In this document: in pieces, positions 9,025-18,999 of the stretch
How the letters are laid out: each line of letters opens with the position of its first letter
Position numbering within the stretch: position 1 is the stretch's first letter
Source of the DNA: an uncultured Cytophagaceae bacterium
Lineage (GTDB): Bacteria; Bacteroidota; Bacteroidia; Cytophagales; Spirosomataceae
Assembly (NCBI GenBank): GCA_903907745.1
Contig: CAIVPF010000100.1
Coordinates: 1 to 61,374, forward strand
DNA length: 61,374 bases
Direction of reading: 5' to 3'
Program-made: the position numbers and the translations under genes
Notes under the pieces: generated by a model
Told to the model about the DNA's origin: nothing
What the model saw: the letters and a program-made list of their open reading frames with translations, nothing else
Databases searched by the model: none

Positions 9025-9974
9025 AATAATTTTTCAGCAATGGCGCGAACGCTATCCGACTTGCTCATCGTATAAAAATGTAGTGCGGGGACTTGGGCTT
9101 GGATTAATTCCTTGCCTTGTTGGATCGCCCATTCGATCCCCACCTGCTTAATCGCGGCGTTATTCGTACAAGCGCGTACCTCTTTGGCGAGGATTTCAGG
9201 GATTTCTAAATGAAAAATTTCGGGTAAAATCTCGAGTTGACGCGCCGTAGCCAATGGCTTTAAGCCGGGAATAATCGGCACATGAATATCCATTTCACGG
9301 CATTTAGCCACGAAATCGAAGTATTTTTGATTATCAAAAAACATTTGTGTCACGATGTAATCCGCACCCGCATCCACTTTTTGTTTCAAGTAGCGCAGGT
9401 CTTCTTCCATGGAAACCGCCTCAAAATGTTTTTCCGGATAGGCCGCAACCCCGATACAGAAATTGGTAGGTAAGGATTCCGTTTCCTCATGCAATAAAAT
9501 TCCTTGGTTCATGGCTTTCACCTGCTCAACCAACTCATTCGCATATGCATGACCGCCCGGTTTCGGAATAAATTGATCCTCCCCTTTCTCCTGGTCGCCT
9601 CGTAAAATCAAGGCATTTTCAATCCCTAAATAATGAAGATCAATTAAAAAATCCTCCGTTTCTTCTTTGGTAAAACCCCCACAAATCACATGTGGAACGG
9701 CATCCACATGGAATTTTTGCATGATCGACGCACAAATTCCAAGCGTTCCTGGCCTTTTTCGAATCGGAATCCGTTTCGAAACGCCATCCACCACTTTCTC
9801 AATGTATTCTTCGCGGTGATAGGTCACCTCGATAAATGGAGGCTTAAACTCCATTAATGGCTCAATGTGTGACATCAAATCGCCCAAATGCTGGCCTTTC
9901 ATCGGAGGGATAATCTCGATGGAGAATAAAGTTTTTCCTTGGGAAGCCTCTAAATAGCTAGTGATCTTTGTCAT
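9021..9974 (-). CDS. 5,10-methylenetetrahydrofolate reductase
   Basis: A flavin-dependent TIM-barrel enzyme reducing methylene-THF to methyl-THF, the methyl donor for MetH. The family start FSIEIIPPMKGQ (catalytic Glu in the first strand), EVTYHRE, ALILRGD and the DYIVTQMFFDN segment are all present over 317 residues, normal for the bacterial enzyme. It lies 3 bases downstream of metH on the same strand, so the two genes are almost certainly co-transcribed and supply consecutive steps. Confidence 0.95.
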   Translation of the reverse strand: MTKITSYLEASQGKTLFSIEIIPPMKGQHLGDLMSHIEPLMEFKPPFIEVTYHREEYIEKVVDGVSKRIPIRKRPGTLGICASIMQKFHVDAVPHVICGGFTKEETEDFLIDLHYLGIENALILRGDQEKGEDQFIPKPGGHAYANELVEQVKAMNQGILLHEETESLPTNFCIGVAAYPEKHFEAVSMEEDLRYLKQKVDAGADYIVTQMFFDNQKYFDFVAKCREMDIHVPIIPGLKPLATARQLEILPEIFHLEIPEILAKEVRACTNNAAIKQVGIEWAIQQGKELIQAQVPALHFYTMSKSDSVRAIAEKLF

Positions 9975-9977
9975 AAT

Positions 9978-12900
9978 TTATTCATCGTAATTTAACACGG
10001 GACTTAACCATCGTTCCACCTCTTTCAAATCCATCCCCTTGCGTTCGGCATAATCCACCACTTGATCCTTCGCTATTTTACCCAAGGCAAAATAGGTGCT
10101 CTCCGGATGCGAGAAATAAAATCCTGAAACTGCTGAGGCTGGATACATCGCATAACTTTCCGTCAATTGAATCCCTATCTGCTTCTCGGCATCCAATAAT
10201 TCGAACAAACGCTTCTTTTCCGTATGGTCTGGACAAGCAGGATAACCCGGCGCTGGACGAATTCCATGATATTTTTCAGCGATCAATTCCTCATTCGATA
10301 AACTTTCCTCAGCCGCATATCCCCAATACTCCCGTCGCACCCGCTCATGCATGACTTCTGCAAAAGCTTCCGCCAAACGATCCGCCAAAGCCTTCACCAT
10401 GATCGAATTATAATCATCATGCTGCTTTTCATATTTTTCCAATAAAGCTTCAATCCCAATTCCAGTCGTTACGGCAAATGCGCCTATGAAATCGGTCTCG
10501 CCTGATGACAAAGGTGCCACAAAATCACTTAAACACCGATTCGGTAGATTCGCGGCCTTTTGACCTTGTTGGCGCAAATGATGCAACCAAGCCGAATGAT
10601 CCGAATATTCATCCTTTTTCTCAATCACATAGTTTACATGGCTATGTGAACCATGTTTTTCACAAGGAACTTCCTGCTTATCCGCTTGGAAATCATGCAA
10701 AATAATATCATCTCCGAATGAATTGGCCGGAAAAAATCCAAGGGCCGCCTTGGCAGTCAAGGATTTATTCGCAACAATTTCTTTTAATAAAGCCTGGGCA
10801 TCATCAAATAATTTTTTGGCTTCGTGACCCACCACCTCATTGTCAAAAATCTTCGGATATTTTCCGGATAATTGCCAAGTCGAAAAGAATGGTGTCCAAT
10901 CGATGTATTTGGCGATTTCTTCTAAGGAATAATCCTCGAAATATTTAACTCCTAAAAAACTGGGTTGAACTGATTTAAATCCAGTCCAATCTATCCCCGT
11001 CGATTTAGCACGCGCCTGGGCGATCGGTAAATAATTTTTATCCTTTTGACGAGCTGCATGGGAAATACGTAAATCCGCATATTCCTGCTTGATTTCATTG
11101 AAAATCTCTTGAGAAGATAACTCGCTTTGCAACAAACGTCCCGCCACCGGTACCGAACGCGAAGCGTCCAACACATGAATCACCGGCCCATGATAATGCG
11201 GATCAATTTTGACCGCCGTGTGAATCCGCGAGGTCGTCGCCCCACCGATCAACAAGGGAATCGTAAAGCCCAATCGCTCCATTTCCTTCGCCACATACAC
11301 CATCTCATCCAAGGAAGGCGTTATCAAACCCGATAGACCAATAATATCCACCTGATGCTCCTTCGCCGCCGCCAAAATCTTCTCACAAGAAACCATCACG
11401 CCGATATCAATCACCTCATAATTATTACAAGCCAACACCACTCCCACAATATTTTTCCCAATATCATGCACATCACCCTTCACCGTAGCCATCAATATTT
11501 TACCCGCAGACGAACTTTCGCCCACCTGTTTTTCAGCTTCAATATAAGGCAATAAATAAGCCACCGCCTTTTTCATCACTCGCGCAGATTTTACCACCTG
11601 CGGTAAAAACATTTTTCCTTCACCAAACAAATCCCCCACTACATTCATACCATCCATCAAAGGACCTTCAATCACCTCAATCGGGCGATTCACCAAATGC
11701 CGCGCCTCTTCCACATCCTCATCAATAAACTCAGTCAAACCCCGAATTAAGGCATGTTCCAAACGCTTATTTACATGCTGGTGACGCCACGCATCATCCA
11801 CCACTAATTCTTTCCCCGCCGACTTAACCGTTTCCGCAAACGTAATTAATTTCTCCGTCGCGTCTGGATTACGGTTTAACAACACATCTTCACATAAATC
11901 ACGAAGTGGCTGTGCAATCTCATCGTATACGCCTAATTGGCTCGCATTCACAATTCCCATGTCCATCCCAGCCTTAATCGCATGGTATAAAAACACGGTG
12001 TGCATCGCTTCACGAACTAATTCATTGCCACGAAACGAAAAGGAAATATTTGAAACCCCACCTGACACTTTGGCTAATGGCAAATTTGCCTTGATCCATT
12101 TCGTCGCTTTGATGAAATCATTGGCATAATTATTATGCTCATCCATCCCGGTGGCTACCGTCAAAATATTCGGATCAAAAATGATGTCCTGTGCCGGAAA
12201 CCCAACTACATCCACCAAAATCCGATAAGCCCGCTCACAAATTTCGATCCGACGCTCATACGAATCCGCCTGTCCCGCTTCATCAAAGGCCATAACGACC
12301 ACAGATGCCCCATAACGCTTCACTTTTTGAGCGGATTCAATAAATTTCTCCTCCCCTTCTTTCAGGGAAATCGAATTCACGACCGATTTTCCTTGCACAC
12401 ATTTCAAACCGGCTTCAATCACCTCCCATTTCGAAGAATCGATCATAATCGGCAAACGCGCGATATCCGGCTCCGACATTAATAAATTTAAAAATTGTGG
12501 CATCATTTTTACCCCATCGATCATCCCCTCATCCATATTGATGTCCAAAATCTGCGCTCCATTATCCACCTGTTCCCTCGCCACCGCAATCGCCTCTTCG
12601 AAATTTTCCTCCCGAATTAAACGGGCAAATTTCTTTGAACCGGTTACATTACAGCGTTCTCCCACGTTCACGAAATTGGTTAATTCCGTGATTTCCAAGG
12701 GCTCCAATCCTGACAATTTCTGATGATTCGAAAGCGCTGGAATTACATGTGGTTTGTATAGGCTCGCTTTTTCAGCGATGGCTTTAATGTGGGCGGGTGT
12801 GGTACCACAACAGCCCCCGATGATATTGACAAAGCCATGTTGGAGAAAATCTTCAATCACCTCCGCCATTTGTTCTGGCGATTCATCATATTCCCCCATT

Positions 12901-13739
12901 TCATTTGGCAAACCCGCATTCGGATGCGCGGATACAAAAAAGGGCGATTTATCATGCAAAGTCTTCACATAAGGCCGCATCAAATCTGCACCTAAAGCAC
13001 AATTTAATCCCACCGAAAGCAATGGCATGTGCGAAATAGAAGTCAAAAAAGCCTCCGTCGTTTGACCCGACAAAGTTCTCCCCGAAGCATCCGTGATCGT
13101 ACCCGAAACCATCACCGGCAAATATGGCTTGTCGGAATGTTGTTTAAAATATTGGTCTATGGCGAATAAAGCCGCCTTCGCATTCAAGGTATCAAAAACC
13201 GTTTCTACCAATAGTAAATCGGCTCCTCCATCCACCAAACCCCGAACTTGCTCCTGATAGGCTTCCAACAACTCATCAAATGTCACCGCACGAAAGCCAG
13301 GATCATTCACATCCGGCGATAAAGAAAGTGTTCGGTTCGTAGGCCCGATAGACCCAGCCACATAACGCGGCTTATTCGGATCTTTGGCCGTAAACTCATC
13401 TGCGACCTCTCGAGCGATTTTCGCTGACTCAAAATTTAATTCATATACCAAATCTTCCAAGTAATAATCCGCCATCGCAATGGAGGTTCCTGAAAAAGTA
13501 TTGGTCTCGGCGATATCCGCGCCAGCTTCAAAATATTTGGCATGAATCTCCTTGATGACATCGGGACGGGTGATCGACAATAAATCGTTATTACCTTTTA
13601 ATTCATGCGGAAAGTCTTTAAATCGGGTTCCGCGATAATCGGCATCAGATAAGTGATATTGTTGAATTAAGGAACCCATCGCACCGTCGAGAACTAAAAT
13701 ACGATCGAGCAATAAGGTTTGAATCTGGGGTCTCTGCAT
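9978..13739 (-). CDS. Cobalamin-dependent methionine synthase
   Basis: A 1253-residue full-length MetH that moves a methyl group from methyl-THF via B12 to homocysteine. The homocysteine/zinc module has GLNCALG and [10 protein letters not shown] cysteines; the pterin-binding module starts at [11 protein letters not shown]; the B12 module has the DVHDIGKN cobalamin-ligand motif; the C-terminal activation module has [13 protein letters not shown] place the start at the ATG at 13739: a TTG three codons upstream overlaps the -7 promoter element at 13746-13753. metF follows at once. The enzyme makes the cell dependent on cobalamin here; no B12 riboswitch fits in the 24-base upstream gap. Confidence 0.97.
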   Translation of the reverse strand: MQRPQIQTLLLDRILVLDGAMGSLIQQYHLSDADYRGTRFKDFPHELKGNNDLLSITRPDVIKEIHAKYFEAGADIAETNTFSGTSIAMADYYLEDLVYELNFESAKIAREVADEFTAKDPNKPRYVAGSIGPTNRTLSLSPDVNDPGFRAVTFDELLEAYQEQVRGLVDGGADLLLVETVFDTLNAKAALFAIDQYFKQHSDKPYLPVMVSGTITDASGRTLSGQTTEAFLTSISHMPLLSVGLNCALGADLMRPYVKTLHDKSPFFVSAHPNAGLPNEMGEYDESPEQMAEVIEDFLQHGFVNIIGGCCGTTPAHIKAIAEKASLYKPHVIPALSNHQKLSGLEPLEITELTNFVNVGERCNVTGSKKFARLIREENFEEAIAVAREQVDNGAQILDINMDEGMIDGVKMMPQFLNLLMSEPDIARLPIMIDSSKWEVIEAGLKCVQGKSVVNSISLKEGEEKFIESAQKVKRYGASVVVMAFDEAGQADSYERRIEICERAYRILVDVVGFPAQDIIFDPNILTVATGMDEHNNYANDFIKATKWIKANLPLAKVSGGVSNISFSFRGNELVREAMHTVFLYHAIKAGMDMGIVNASQLGVYDEIAQPLRDLCEDVLLNRNPDATEKLITFAETVKSAGKELVVDDAWRHQHVNKRLEHALIRGLTEFIDEDVEEARHLVNRPIEVIEGPLMDGMNVVGDLFGEGKMFLPQVVKSARVMKKAVAYLLPYIEAEKQVGESSSAGKILMATVKGDVHDIGKNIVGVVLACNNYEVIDIGVMVSCEKILAAAKEHQVDIIGLSGLITPSLDEMVYVAKEMERLGFTIPLLIGGATTSRIHTAVKIDPHYHGPVIHVLDASRSVPVAGRLLQSELSSQEIFNEIKQEYADLRISHAARQKDKNYLPIAQARAKSTGIDWTGFKSVQPSFLGVKYFEDYSLEEIAKYIDWTPFFSTWQLSGKYPKIFDNEVVGHEAKKLFDDAQALLKEIVANKSLTAKAALGFFPANSFGDDIILHDFQADKQEVPCEKHGSHSHVNYVIEKKDEYSDHSAWLHHLRQQGQKAANLPNRCLSDFVAPLSSGETDFIGAFAVTTGIGIEALLEKYEKQHDDYNSIMVKALADRLAEAFAEVMHERVRREYWGYAAEESLSNEELIAEKYHGIRPAPGYPACPDHTEKKRLFELLDAEKQIGIQLTESYAMYPASAVSGFYFSHPESTYFALGKIAKDQVVDYAERKGMDLKEVERWLSPVLNYDE

Positions 13740-13745
13740 AATCTG

Positions 13746-13753
13746 CAAAGATA
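13746..13753 (-). promoter_or_regulatory. -7 promoter element for metH-metF
   Basis: On the minus strand TATCTTTG fits TAnnTTTG and ends 6 bases before the metH ATG. It sits in the 24-base gap after kdsB, so metH-metF can be transcribed independently, with almost no leader. Confidence 0.6.
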
Positions 13754-13763
13754 GGGCATTAGC

Positions 13764-14516
13764 CTATAAAAACCCTAATTTTTTGATTTTTTCTAGGTCT
13801 TCTGGGCTGTCAATTCCGATGGTTTCGAATTGGGTTTCGACGGTTTGGATTTGAAATCCGTGCTGCAGCCAGCGTAATTGTTCCAGCGATTCGGCACGCT
13901 CCAAATCAGAACTGGGCAATTGATTTAATTTAGGTAAAATATCTGCCCGGTAGGCATATAAACCAATGTGTTTAAAATAGCGATGGTGACTCAACCAATC
14001 CTCCTGCGGCAAACCTCGCATGTAGGGAATCGCATGGCGAGAAAAATACAAAGCTTGCTTTTGGGCATCCAAAACTACTTTCGGACTATTGGGATTAAAC
14101 AGGGTATCGATTGTGGTGATTTGTTTGACCAAGGTATAGATTGGCGCATTCGTATGGATGGCTTGGGTGATTTCGAGGAGTTGGTCTGGCTCGATAAATG
14201 GCTCATCCCCTTGAATATTCACGATATAATCTACCTCCTGGCCTAGTTTTTGTAAAACCTCAGCACAACGGTCCGTTCCTGAAACATGATCTTCCGAAGT
14301 CATCATAGCTTCGGCACCAAAAGCCACAGCTACATCGAAGATGCGAATATCGTCCGTGGCGACGATAATGCGGTCCCAACCAGCGACAGAGGCGACACGT
14401 TCGTAGGTCCGCTGGATCATCGGCTTACCCCCTAAATCCACTAAGGGTTTACCGGGGTAGCGACTCGAGGCAAATCGAGCAGGAATAACGGCTACAACTT
14501 TTTTACCATGCATCAT
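13764..14516 (-). CDS. 3-deoxy-manno-octulosonate cytidylyltransferase
   Basis: Activates KDO as CMP-KDO for lipopolysaccharide inner-core synthesis. The nucleotide-binding start VVAVIPARFASSRYPGKPL, the IVATDD loop, SEDHVSGTDRCAEV, NIQGDEPF and YFKHIGLYAYR are diagnostic for KdsB, and 250 residues is the normal length. It supports a Gram-negative LPS-containing envelope. The product begins with two consecutive methionines; either could be used. It is divergent from the gene at 14578 across 61 bases. Confidence 0.95.
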   Translation of the reverse strand: MMHGKKVVAVIPARFASSRYPGKPLVDLGGKPMIQRTYERVASVAGWDRIIVATDDIRIFDVAVAFGAEAMMTSEDHVSGTDRCAEVLQKLGQEVDYIVNIQGDEPFIEPDQLLEITQAIHTNAPIYTLVKQITTIDTLFNPNSPKVVLDAQKQALYFSRHAIPYMRGLPQEDWLSHHRYFKHIGLYAYRADILPKLNQLPSSDLERAESLEQLRWLQHGFQIQTVETQFETIGIDSPEDLEKIKKLGFL

Positions 14517-14577
14517 AAAATTCGACGTTTATTCAGCGAAATTTAACAAATTTGCACATAATTTTTGTGAAACACAT

Positions 14578-15339
14578 ATGCCCCTACAAAAAATCCTGAG
14601 CCATTCCTTTGACACCAATATTTGGTCCATCGGCTATTGGGGTAGCATAGATAAACCTAAATTATGGATTGAAACCAAAGACCAAACTAAGCACGCGTGG
14701 TTTGGGATGGATTTATCCAGGGATGCTCAAAAGCCATTTGATATTCCCAACCCGACTCAAAAAAATCTGGTTTGGCTATGTGGCCTGGAGGAAATTGGTG
14801 TGTTTTTACGTCTGCAATCGGGCAAAAATCCGGGCATCGAAGCCGTCGAGGCTTATTCATTATCCGGTGGTCAACGGCTATATGAGATTCTAATCCAACA
14901 AAGGCATCAGCAACAAAATGAATATCTGCTAGTCAACTTGGACGTGAATACGAAAGTCTGGATAGATCTAAGGGATGGAAAATTCGTTGACGCCCCCAAA
15001 GCCTCTTCTCATTCCATTTTAGAGGCGCAAGCCAGCCAACATTTTGAGGAAAGCCAACCGGGTTTCAAGGAATTTCAGCTCTTTTTCGACCTGCATTTTT
15101 CCAAAAAAATTGTAAAAGGACTTGATTATTGGGAGGGAGCGGATAAGCTAATTTTTTCTTATTATCTTTACGACTCTGGTTTGAAAAACATAATAAGCGT
15201 AACGGATAAGGCCTTTAACATCCTCCATGAAGATGTATTAGCGGAGGGTGATGGAATGGGTTACCAAACCTTTCAAGTGTTTCAAAACCAATTAATTTAC
15301 ATCAAACACAAGCATCAACTCGAACGATATGTCATTTAA
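14578..15339 (+). CDS. Uncharacterised Bacteroidota protein (possibly DUF4905)
   Basis: A 253-residue protein with no signal peptide or membrane segment. The many short beta-strands with tryptophans (NIWSIGYWG, KLWIETKDQ, KNLVWLCGLEE, KVWIDLRDGKF) suggest a beta-propeller-like or beta-sandwich fold. The layout recalls the Cytophagales family DUF4905, but that is from memory and unverified. It is followed with an 11-base overlap by the LysM protein gene and is probably co-transcribed with it, which hints at an envelope-related role without proving one. Confidence 0.6.
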   Translation: MPLQKILSHSFDTNIWSIGYWGSIDKPKLWIETKDQTKHAWFGMDLSRDAQKPFDIPNPTQKNLVWLCGLEEIGVFLRLQSGKNPGIEAVEAYSLSGGQRLYEILIQQRHQQQNEYLLVNLDVNTKVWIDLRDGKFVDAPKASSHSILEAQASQHFEESQPGFKEFQLFFDLHFSKKIVKGLDYWEGADKLIFSYYLYDSGLKNIISVTDKAFNILHEDVLAEGDGMGYQTFQVFQNQLIYIKHKHQLERYVI

Positions 15340-16207
15340 AAAAATACTTCTTTTCTGTTTATTAAGTCTAAGCCAAATGGCGCATGCCAACATCCTGGAT
15401 TCCTTAGGACTTAAAAAAGAAAGTTCCAAAACCTACATTGTATACAAAATGGGTACAAGACAACCCATTATCACCGTTTTAAAGCGATATAATTTATCCT
15501 TAGCTGAATTCAAACAAGTAAATCCAGAAACTGAAATCCCCGTAAAATCAGGTGAAATCGTTTTTATCCCTTTGCATTATTTGGATGAAAGTACGGCTGT
15601 ATTAAATCAAAGCCCTAAACCCGCCACCAGCCTGCCAGCGGCCGCACCTGCGGAGAAGAAATCAGAAGAAAAGAAAGTTGAAAATGAAGGTATTCACATC
15701 GTGACGGCCAAACAAAGTTTATTAAATGTCGCGAATCTGTACAAAGTAACGATGGCGGAAATTCGCAAATGGAATAATTTGACCTCTGATGTGTTAAAAG
15801 AGGGCCAACGTATTTGGGTTTCAGCTCCCAAAACGACCGTAATCGATAAGTCGACTTTATTACCCAGTAAAAATCCGACAGAAGAAAGTAAGTCTACAGA
15901 ACTTGCTGCGCCCAAAGAGGGAACAAATCCAGAAGGCTTGAAAAAGACCCTTGAAACAGGAATCGCGGAACTCATTGATGTTCCAGATAATTCGGGTAAA
16001 TACTTAGCACTTCATAAATCGGCACCCATTGGCACCTTGATACTCGTTAAAAATTTAGCCAATAACCAAAGCATTTGGGTCAAAGTAATTGGTCGATTAC
16101 CAAATTCAGATGCTAAATTAATTATCAAATTATCCCCGAAAGCATTTGAACGCTTAAATGCGGTTGACAAGCGTATCCGGGCAGAAATCAGTTATTTAGT
16201 TCAATAA
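15329..16207 (+). CDS. LysM-domain protein with RlpA-like double-psi barrel end
   Basis: A 292-residue exported protein. A signal peptide (about residues 1-20, ending AHA) is followed by a first LysM-like domain (about 35-95, TYIVYKMGTRQPIITVLKRYNLS, here split by the family's spacing), a charged low-complexity linker rich in Pro, Ala, Lys and Glu, a second LysM (about 120-170, HIVTAKQSLLNVANLYKV), another linker and a C-terminal RlpA/DPBB-like domain (about 210-290, with GTLILVKNLANN). Such proteins bind peptidoglycan and can act as lytic or structural factors in the periplasm. The start overlaps the previous gene by 11 bases. Confidence 0.85.
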   Translation: MSFKKILLFCLLSLSQMAHANILDSLGLKKESSKTYIVYKMGTRQPIITVLKRYNLSLAEFKQVNPETEIPVKSGEIVFIPLHYLDESTAVLNQSPKPATSLPAAAPAEKKSEEKKVENEGIHIVTAKQSLLNVANLYKVTMAEIRKWNNLTSDVLKEGQRIWVSAPKTTVIDKSTLLPSKNPTEESKSTELAAPKEGTNPEGLKKTLETGIAELIDVPDNSGKYLALHKSAPIGTLILVKNLANNQSIWVKVIGRLPNSDAKLIIKLSPKAFERLNAVDKRIRAEISYLVQ

Positions 16208-16209
16208 GA

Positions 16210-16373
16210 TGCCAAGAAAAAAACGTCCGATTACCGTGGGCCAAGTGGCTTTTGAGGTGTTTTTCATCTTATCCTATCCATTTTTGGCTGTTTTCTCGGC
16301 TGCTGTGACCGTGTTGGTCTGGGTATTTTCCATACCTTCCCGAATTATCGCGTTTTTTAGCTCTAATAAATAA
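16210..16373 (+). pseudogene. Small membrane-protein ORF split by an apparent frameshift
   Basis: From the ATG at 16210 the reading begins MPRKKRPITVGQVAFEVF and soon hits TGA. One base out of frame, from about 16264, an open stretch continues FILSYPFLAVFSAAVTVLV and so on, a clear hydrophobic segment, to TAA at 16371-16373. Adding one T in the TTTT run at 16261-16264 would join them into a single 54-residue one-pass membrane protein with a basic N-terminus. This could be a pseudogene, a sequencing error in a homopolymer, or programmed frameshifting. It fills the gap between the LysM and TIGR02757 genes. Confidence 0.4.
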
Positions 16374-16378
16374 GATCG

Positions 16379-17161
16379 ATGACCTCTGAAATCGCGGATC
16401 TTCTCGAACGAAAATACGCCTTCTTTAATCATCCACGCTTCATCGAGCATGACCCCATTCAAATCCCGCATTTATTTTCGAAACCCGCTGACCAAGAAAT
16501 CATGGGGTTTTGGGTCGCCATGTTAGCTTGGGGCCAACGAAAAACTATTCTCCAAAATGCCCACACGCTCATTGAACTCATGGACGGGGCACCGCATGAA
16601 TTTATCTTAGGCCATCAGGAAAAAGATTTGGCACGTTTCGCATCCTTTAAACACCGTACCTTTCAATACACCGATACCCTTTATTTTTTACGATTTTTTA
16701 AAAGGCATTACACGCAGTTTAATAGTCTAGAATCCGCCTTTACACAAAATTGGACAGGTATGGAAAGCGATGTCGAAGCTGCGATCAATGGATTTTACGA
16801 TTATTTTTTTGCGGATGAATGGGCACCCCAAAGAACTCAAAAGCATGTATCCGCACCAAAAAAAAAATCAGCTTGTAAAAGAATTTGCATGTTTCTTCGT
16901 TGGATGGTAAGAAAAGATTCCGCCGGTGTGGATTTTGGGATTTGGCATTCGATTCAGCCGAGCCAATTGATTTGTCCACTCGATGTTCATGCCGTGCGTA
17001 CATCAGAACAACTAGGCCTTTTAAACGCAGGAAGTGCTGTTAATTGGCATTTAGCCGTGAGTTTAACCCAAGAATTAAAAAAAATGGATCCCCACGATCC
17101 CGTCAAATACGATTTTGCTCTTTATGGAATGGGCATCGAAAATAAAACGATATGGAATTAG
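16379..17161 (+). CDS. TIGR02757/DUF2400 family protein
   Basis: A 260-residue cytoplasmic protein matching a family common in Bacteroidota and some other bacteria. Signature segments are DPIQIPHLFSKPADQEIMGF, AMLAWGQRKTI, RWMVRKDSAGVDFGIW, CPLDVHAVRTSEQLGLL and YDFALYGMG. The helical layout with an L-D-x-H-A-x-R segment recalls HhH-type DNA glycosylases, but there is no proven function and I assign none. It overlaps the next gene by 10 bases, so it is co-translated with the aldose epimerase. Confidence 0.8.
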   Translation: MTSEIADLLERKYAFFNHPRFIEHDPIQIPHLFSKPADQEIMGFWVAMLAWGQRKTILQNAHTLIELMDGAPHEFILGHQEKDLARFASFKHRTFQYTDTLYFLRFFKRHYTQFNSLESAFTQNWTGMESDVEAAINGFYDYFFADEWAPQRTQKHVSAPKKKSACKRICMFLRWMVRKDSAGVDFGIWHSIQPSQLICPLDVHAVRTSEQLGLLNAGSAVNWHLAVSLTQELKKMDPHDPVKYDFALYGMGIENKTIWN

Positions 17162-18069
17162 TCATTAATGAATTTCAGAGCCCGAATGGCCTCATCATCG
17201 AATTAATAAATACACAAAGCGGTGAAAAAGCACACATTTTACCCGAATGTGGTGGCACCTTATGCCAATTGTTTGAGCACATCAGCCTTCCTGGTTCAGG
17301 CCCCATCCATCAAAACGCCCTTCATCCCAGCGCTTTATTGGCTCCCTGGGTGAATCGTGTGCGCAATGGAAATTATTCTTTCCAAGGTCGAAATTACCAA
17401 TTGCCCATCACGGAACCCGCCCTCGGAAATGCAATTCACGGCTTTTTGGCCCGAAAAGCTTTCCAAGTTATCGAAAAAGAAATTCTTCCTGATCGGGCTA
17501 TTTTGGTTTTACAACATGTATATGCTGGGGATTACCCAGGATTTCCTTTTCCTTTTGTATTTCAATTAACGTATGAATTACATTCGAATGGTCATTTTTT
17601 CCTACGCTTTGAGATAGCAAATACGGGCGAAAATCAGATGCCCTTTGCGATTGGTTGGCACCCCTATTTCTCCTTTCCAGATACGGATCTGAGCGATTTA
17701 GAAATCAGCTTTTCCCCATGCAGTAAATTTATATCAGATGCTCAAATGATTCCTTTGCGGGAAGAACCTGTGGAATATGCGGAACCCGTTGATTTAGCCA
17801 AAGAAAGCCTGGACAATGTATTCCGCTTGCAAGCGTCTGAATTTCATACGACCACGTTGACCAATAAACGCACAAAATCCAGCCTTTTCATCCAACAGAA
17901 AATTGACGATTTTCCATTTCTGGTCGTATATGCCCCAGAAAACGAAGCATGCGTAGCGATCGAACCTATGACGGCCAATACGGATGCATTTAATACCTTG
18001 GACGGACTAAAAACACTTGCCCCTGAAGGCAAATTTTTAAGTACGGTGGAGATTTGGCTTAAGCGATAA
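17152..18069 (+). CDS. Aldose 1-epimerase (galactose mutarotase family)
   Basis: A 305-residue beta-sandwich enzyme that interconverts sugar anomers. It keeps the family's residues: APWVNRVRNG (Arg), NAIHGFL (His), the IGWHPYFSFP catalytic His and the C-terminal catalytic Glu in CVAIEPMT followed by NTDAFN. No signal peptide is seen, so it should act in the cytoplasm. The substrate is not clear; it belongs to the divergent Bacteroidota mutarotase group. It overlaps the upstream gene by 10 bases. Confidence 0.88.
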   Translation: MELVINEFQSPNGLIIELINTQSGEKAHILPECGGTLCQLFEHISLPGSGPIHQNALHPSALLAPWVNRVRNGNYSFQGRNYQLPITEPALGNAIHGFLARKAFQVIEKEILPDRAILVLQHVYAGDYPGFPFPFVFQLTYELHSNGHFFLRFEIANTGENQMPFAIGWHPYFSFPDTDLSDLEISFSPCSKFISDAQMIPLREEPVEYAEPVDLAKESLDNVFRLQASEFHTTTLTNKRTKSSLFIQQKIDDFPFLVVYAPENEACVAIEPMTANTDAFNTLDGLKTLAPEGKFLSTVEIWLKR

Positions 18070-18096
18070 AAAACGTTTTTAATATATTGAATTTTG

Positions 18097-18104
18097 TACC
18101 TTTG
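18097..18104 (+). promoter_or_regulatory. -7 promoter element for the DUF3078 gene
   Basis: TACCTTTG fits TAnnTTTG and ends only 4 bases before the ATG at 18109, implying a leaderless or nearly leaderless transcript. It also rules out the upstream ATG at 18094, which would lie inside the promoter. Confidence 0.65.
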
Positions 18105-18108
18105 CCAC

Positions 18109-18999
18109 ATGAAATTATTAACCTGTTTCTTTTTTATCATCACGATTCAAACCTGCTGGGCCGAAAAAAGCCCCGTAGCCGATTCTGTGCGAGTGAAATG
18201 GAAAACGGAATTTTCAACGGGCGTTAACCTGAACCAATCGAGCTTTAGCGATAACTGGAAAGGCGGGGGTTCAAACACCTTTGCGACAGGTTGGTATTTA
18301 AATCATAATGCAACTGTCAACAACAAATCTTGGCGTTTAATCAGTGATTTAAGTATGCAAGTCGGTTTTCTTCAAAACAAAACCCAAAGTTTACGGAAAA
18401 ATATCGACCGTATTTTTTATGAATTTAAAGCGGGTTATCGGATTAGCCCGCAGATGGATTTTTATGGATCCACCAACTTTCAGACCCAATTCTTTCAAGG
18501 TTTCGAATACGGCAAAAAGAATAAATTAGGAATTCCTGTGGATTCTGTCGTTTCTAGTCTTTTTGCACCAGCTTATTTGACCACGTCACTCGGCCTTGAA
18601 TATCATCCCAATAAAGAATACTACACGCGTGTAGGAATTGGAAGTTTACGTCAAACCTTTGTCTTTGATGAACGTTTCTCAAGGGCCGGATTATTTGGTT
18701 TGGAACGTCCTGGGGATAATATTCGAAATCAATTTGTCTTGCAATTGCTCTTTAATGTGGAACGCGATATTTTCGAAAACGTGAACATGAAAGCGCGCTA
18801 TACTTCCCTCATTGATTATTTCAGAATGGGGAATCCGAATAGTATCGTGCACCGCTTTGATGCCAATTTTACCATGAAAGTGAATAAATATTTAAGTACA
18901 AATCTGCAAGCTGTTTTATATAAAGACCCCGATCAGGATCCCAATTGGCAATTTTCCCAAATCCTCTCCATGGGTTTGGTGTATCGAATCATCAAATAA
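18109..18999 (+). CDS. DUF3078 outer-membrane-type protein
   Basis: A 296-residue protein starting with a signal peptide (MKLLTCFFFIITIQTCWA). The mature part has the DUF3078 pattern: KTEFSTGVNLNQSSFSDNW, KGGG, LNHNATV, then repeated amphipathic strands with aromatic ends and a final strand MGLVYRIIK, so it is probably a small outer-membrane beta-barrel. The role of the family is unknown. The start at 18109 is favoured over an ATG 15 bases upstream because of the -7 element at 18097-18104. It is convergent with ppx, with no gap. Confidence 0.8.
   Translation: MKLLTCFFFIITIQTCWAEKSPVADSVRVKWKTEFSTGVNLNQSSFSDNWKGGGSNTFATGWYLNHNATVNNKSWRLISDLSMQVGFLQNKTQSLRKNIDRIFYEFKAGYRISPQMDFYGSTNFQTQFFQGFEYGKKNKLGIPVDSVVSSLFAPAYLTTSLGLEYHPNKEYYTRVGIGSLRQTFVFDERFSRAGLFGLERPGDNIRNQFVLQLLFNVERDIFENVNMKARYTSLIDYFRMGNPNSIVHRFDANFTMKVNKYLSTNLQAVLYKDPDQDPNWQFSQILSMGLVYRIIK

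Noticed and set aside
12135-12482. Plus-strand open frame within metH
   Set aside because: It lies antisense inside a complete, family-matching metH and has no recognisable features of its own. The same reasoning covers other antisense frames inside the TonB, mutS2, pyc and DEAD-box genes.
18094-18108. Earlier start for the DUF3078 gene
   Set aside because: That ATG overlaps the TACCTTTG -7 element at 18097-18104; the signal peptide begins at 18109.
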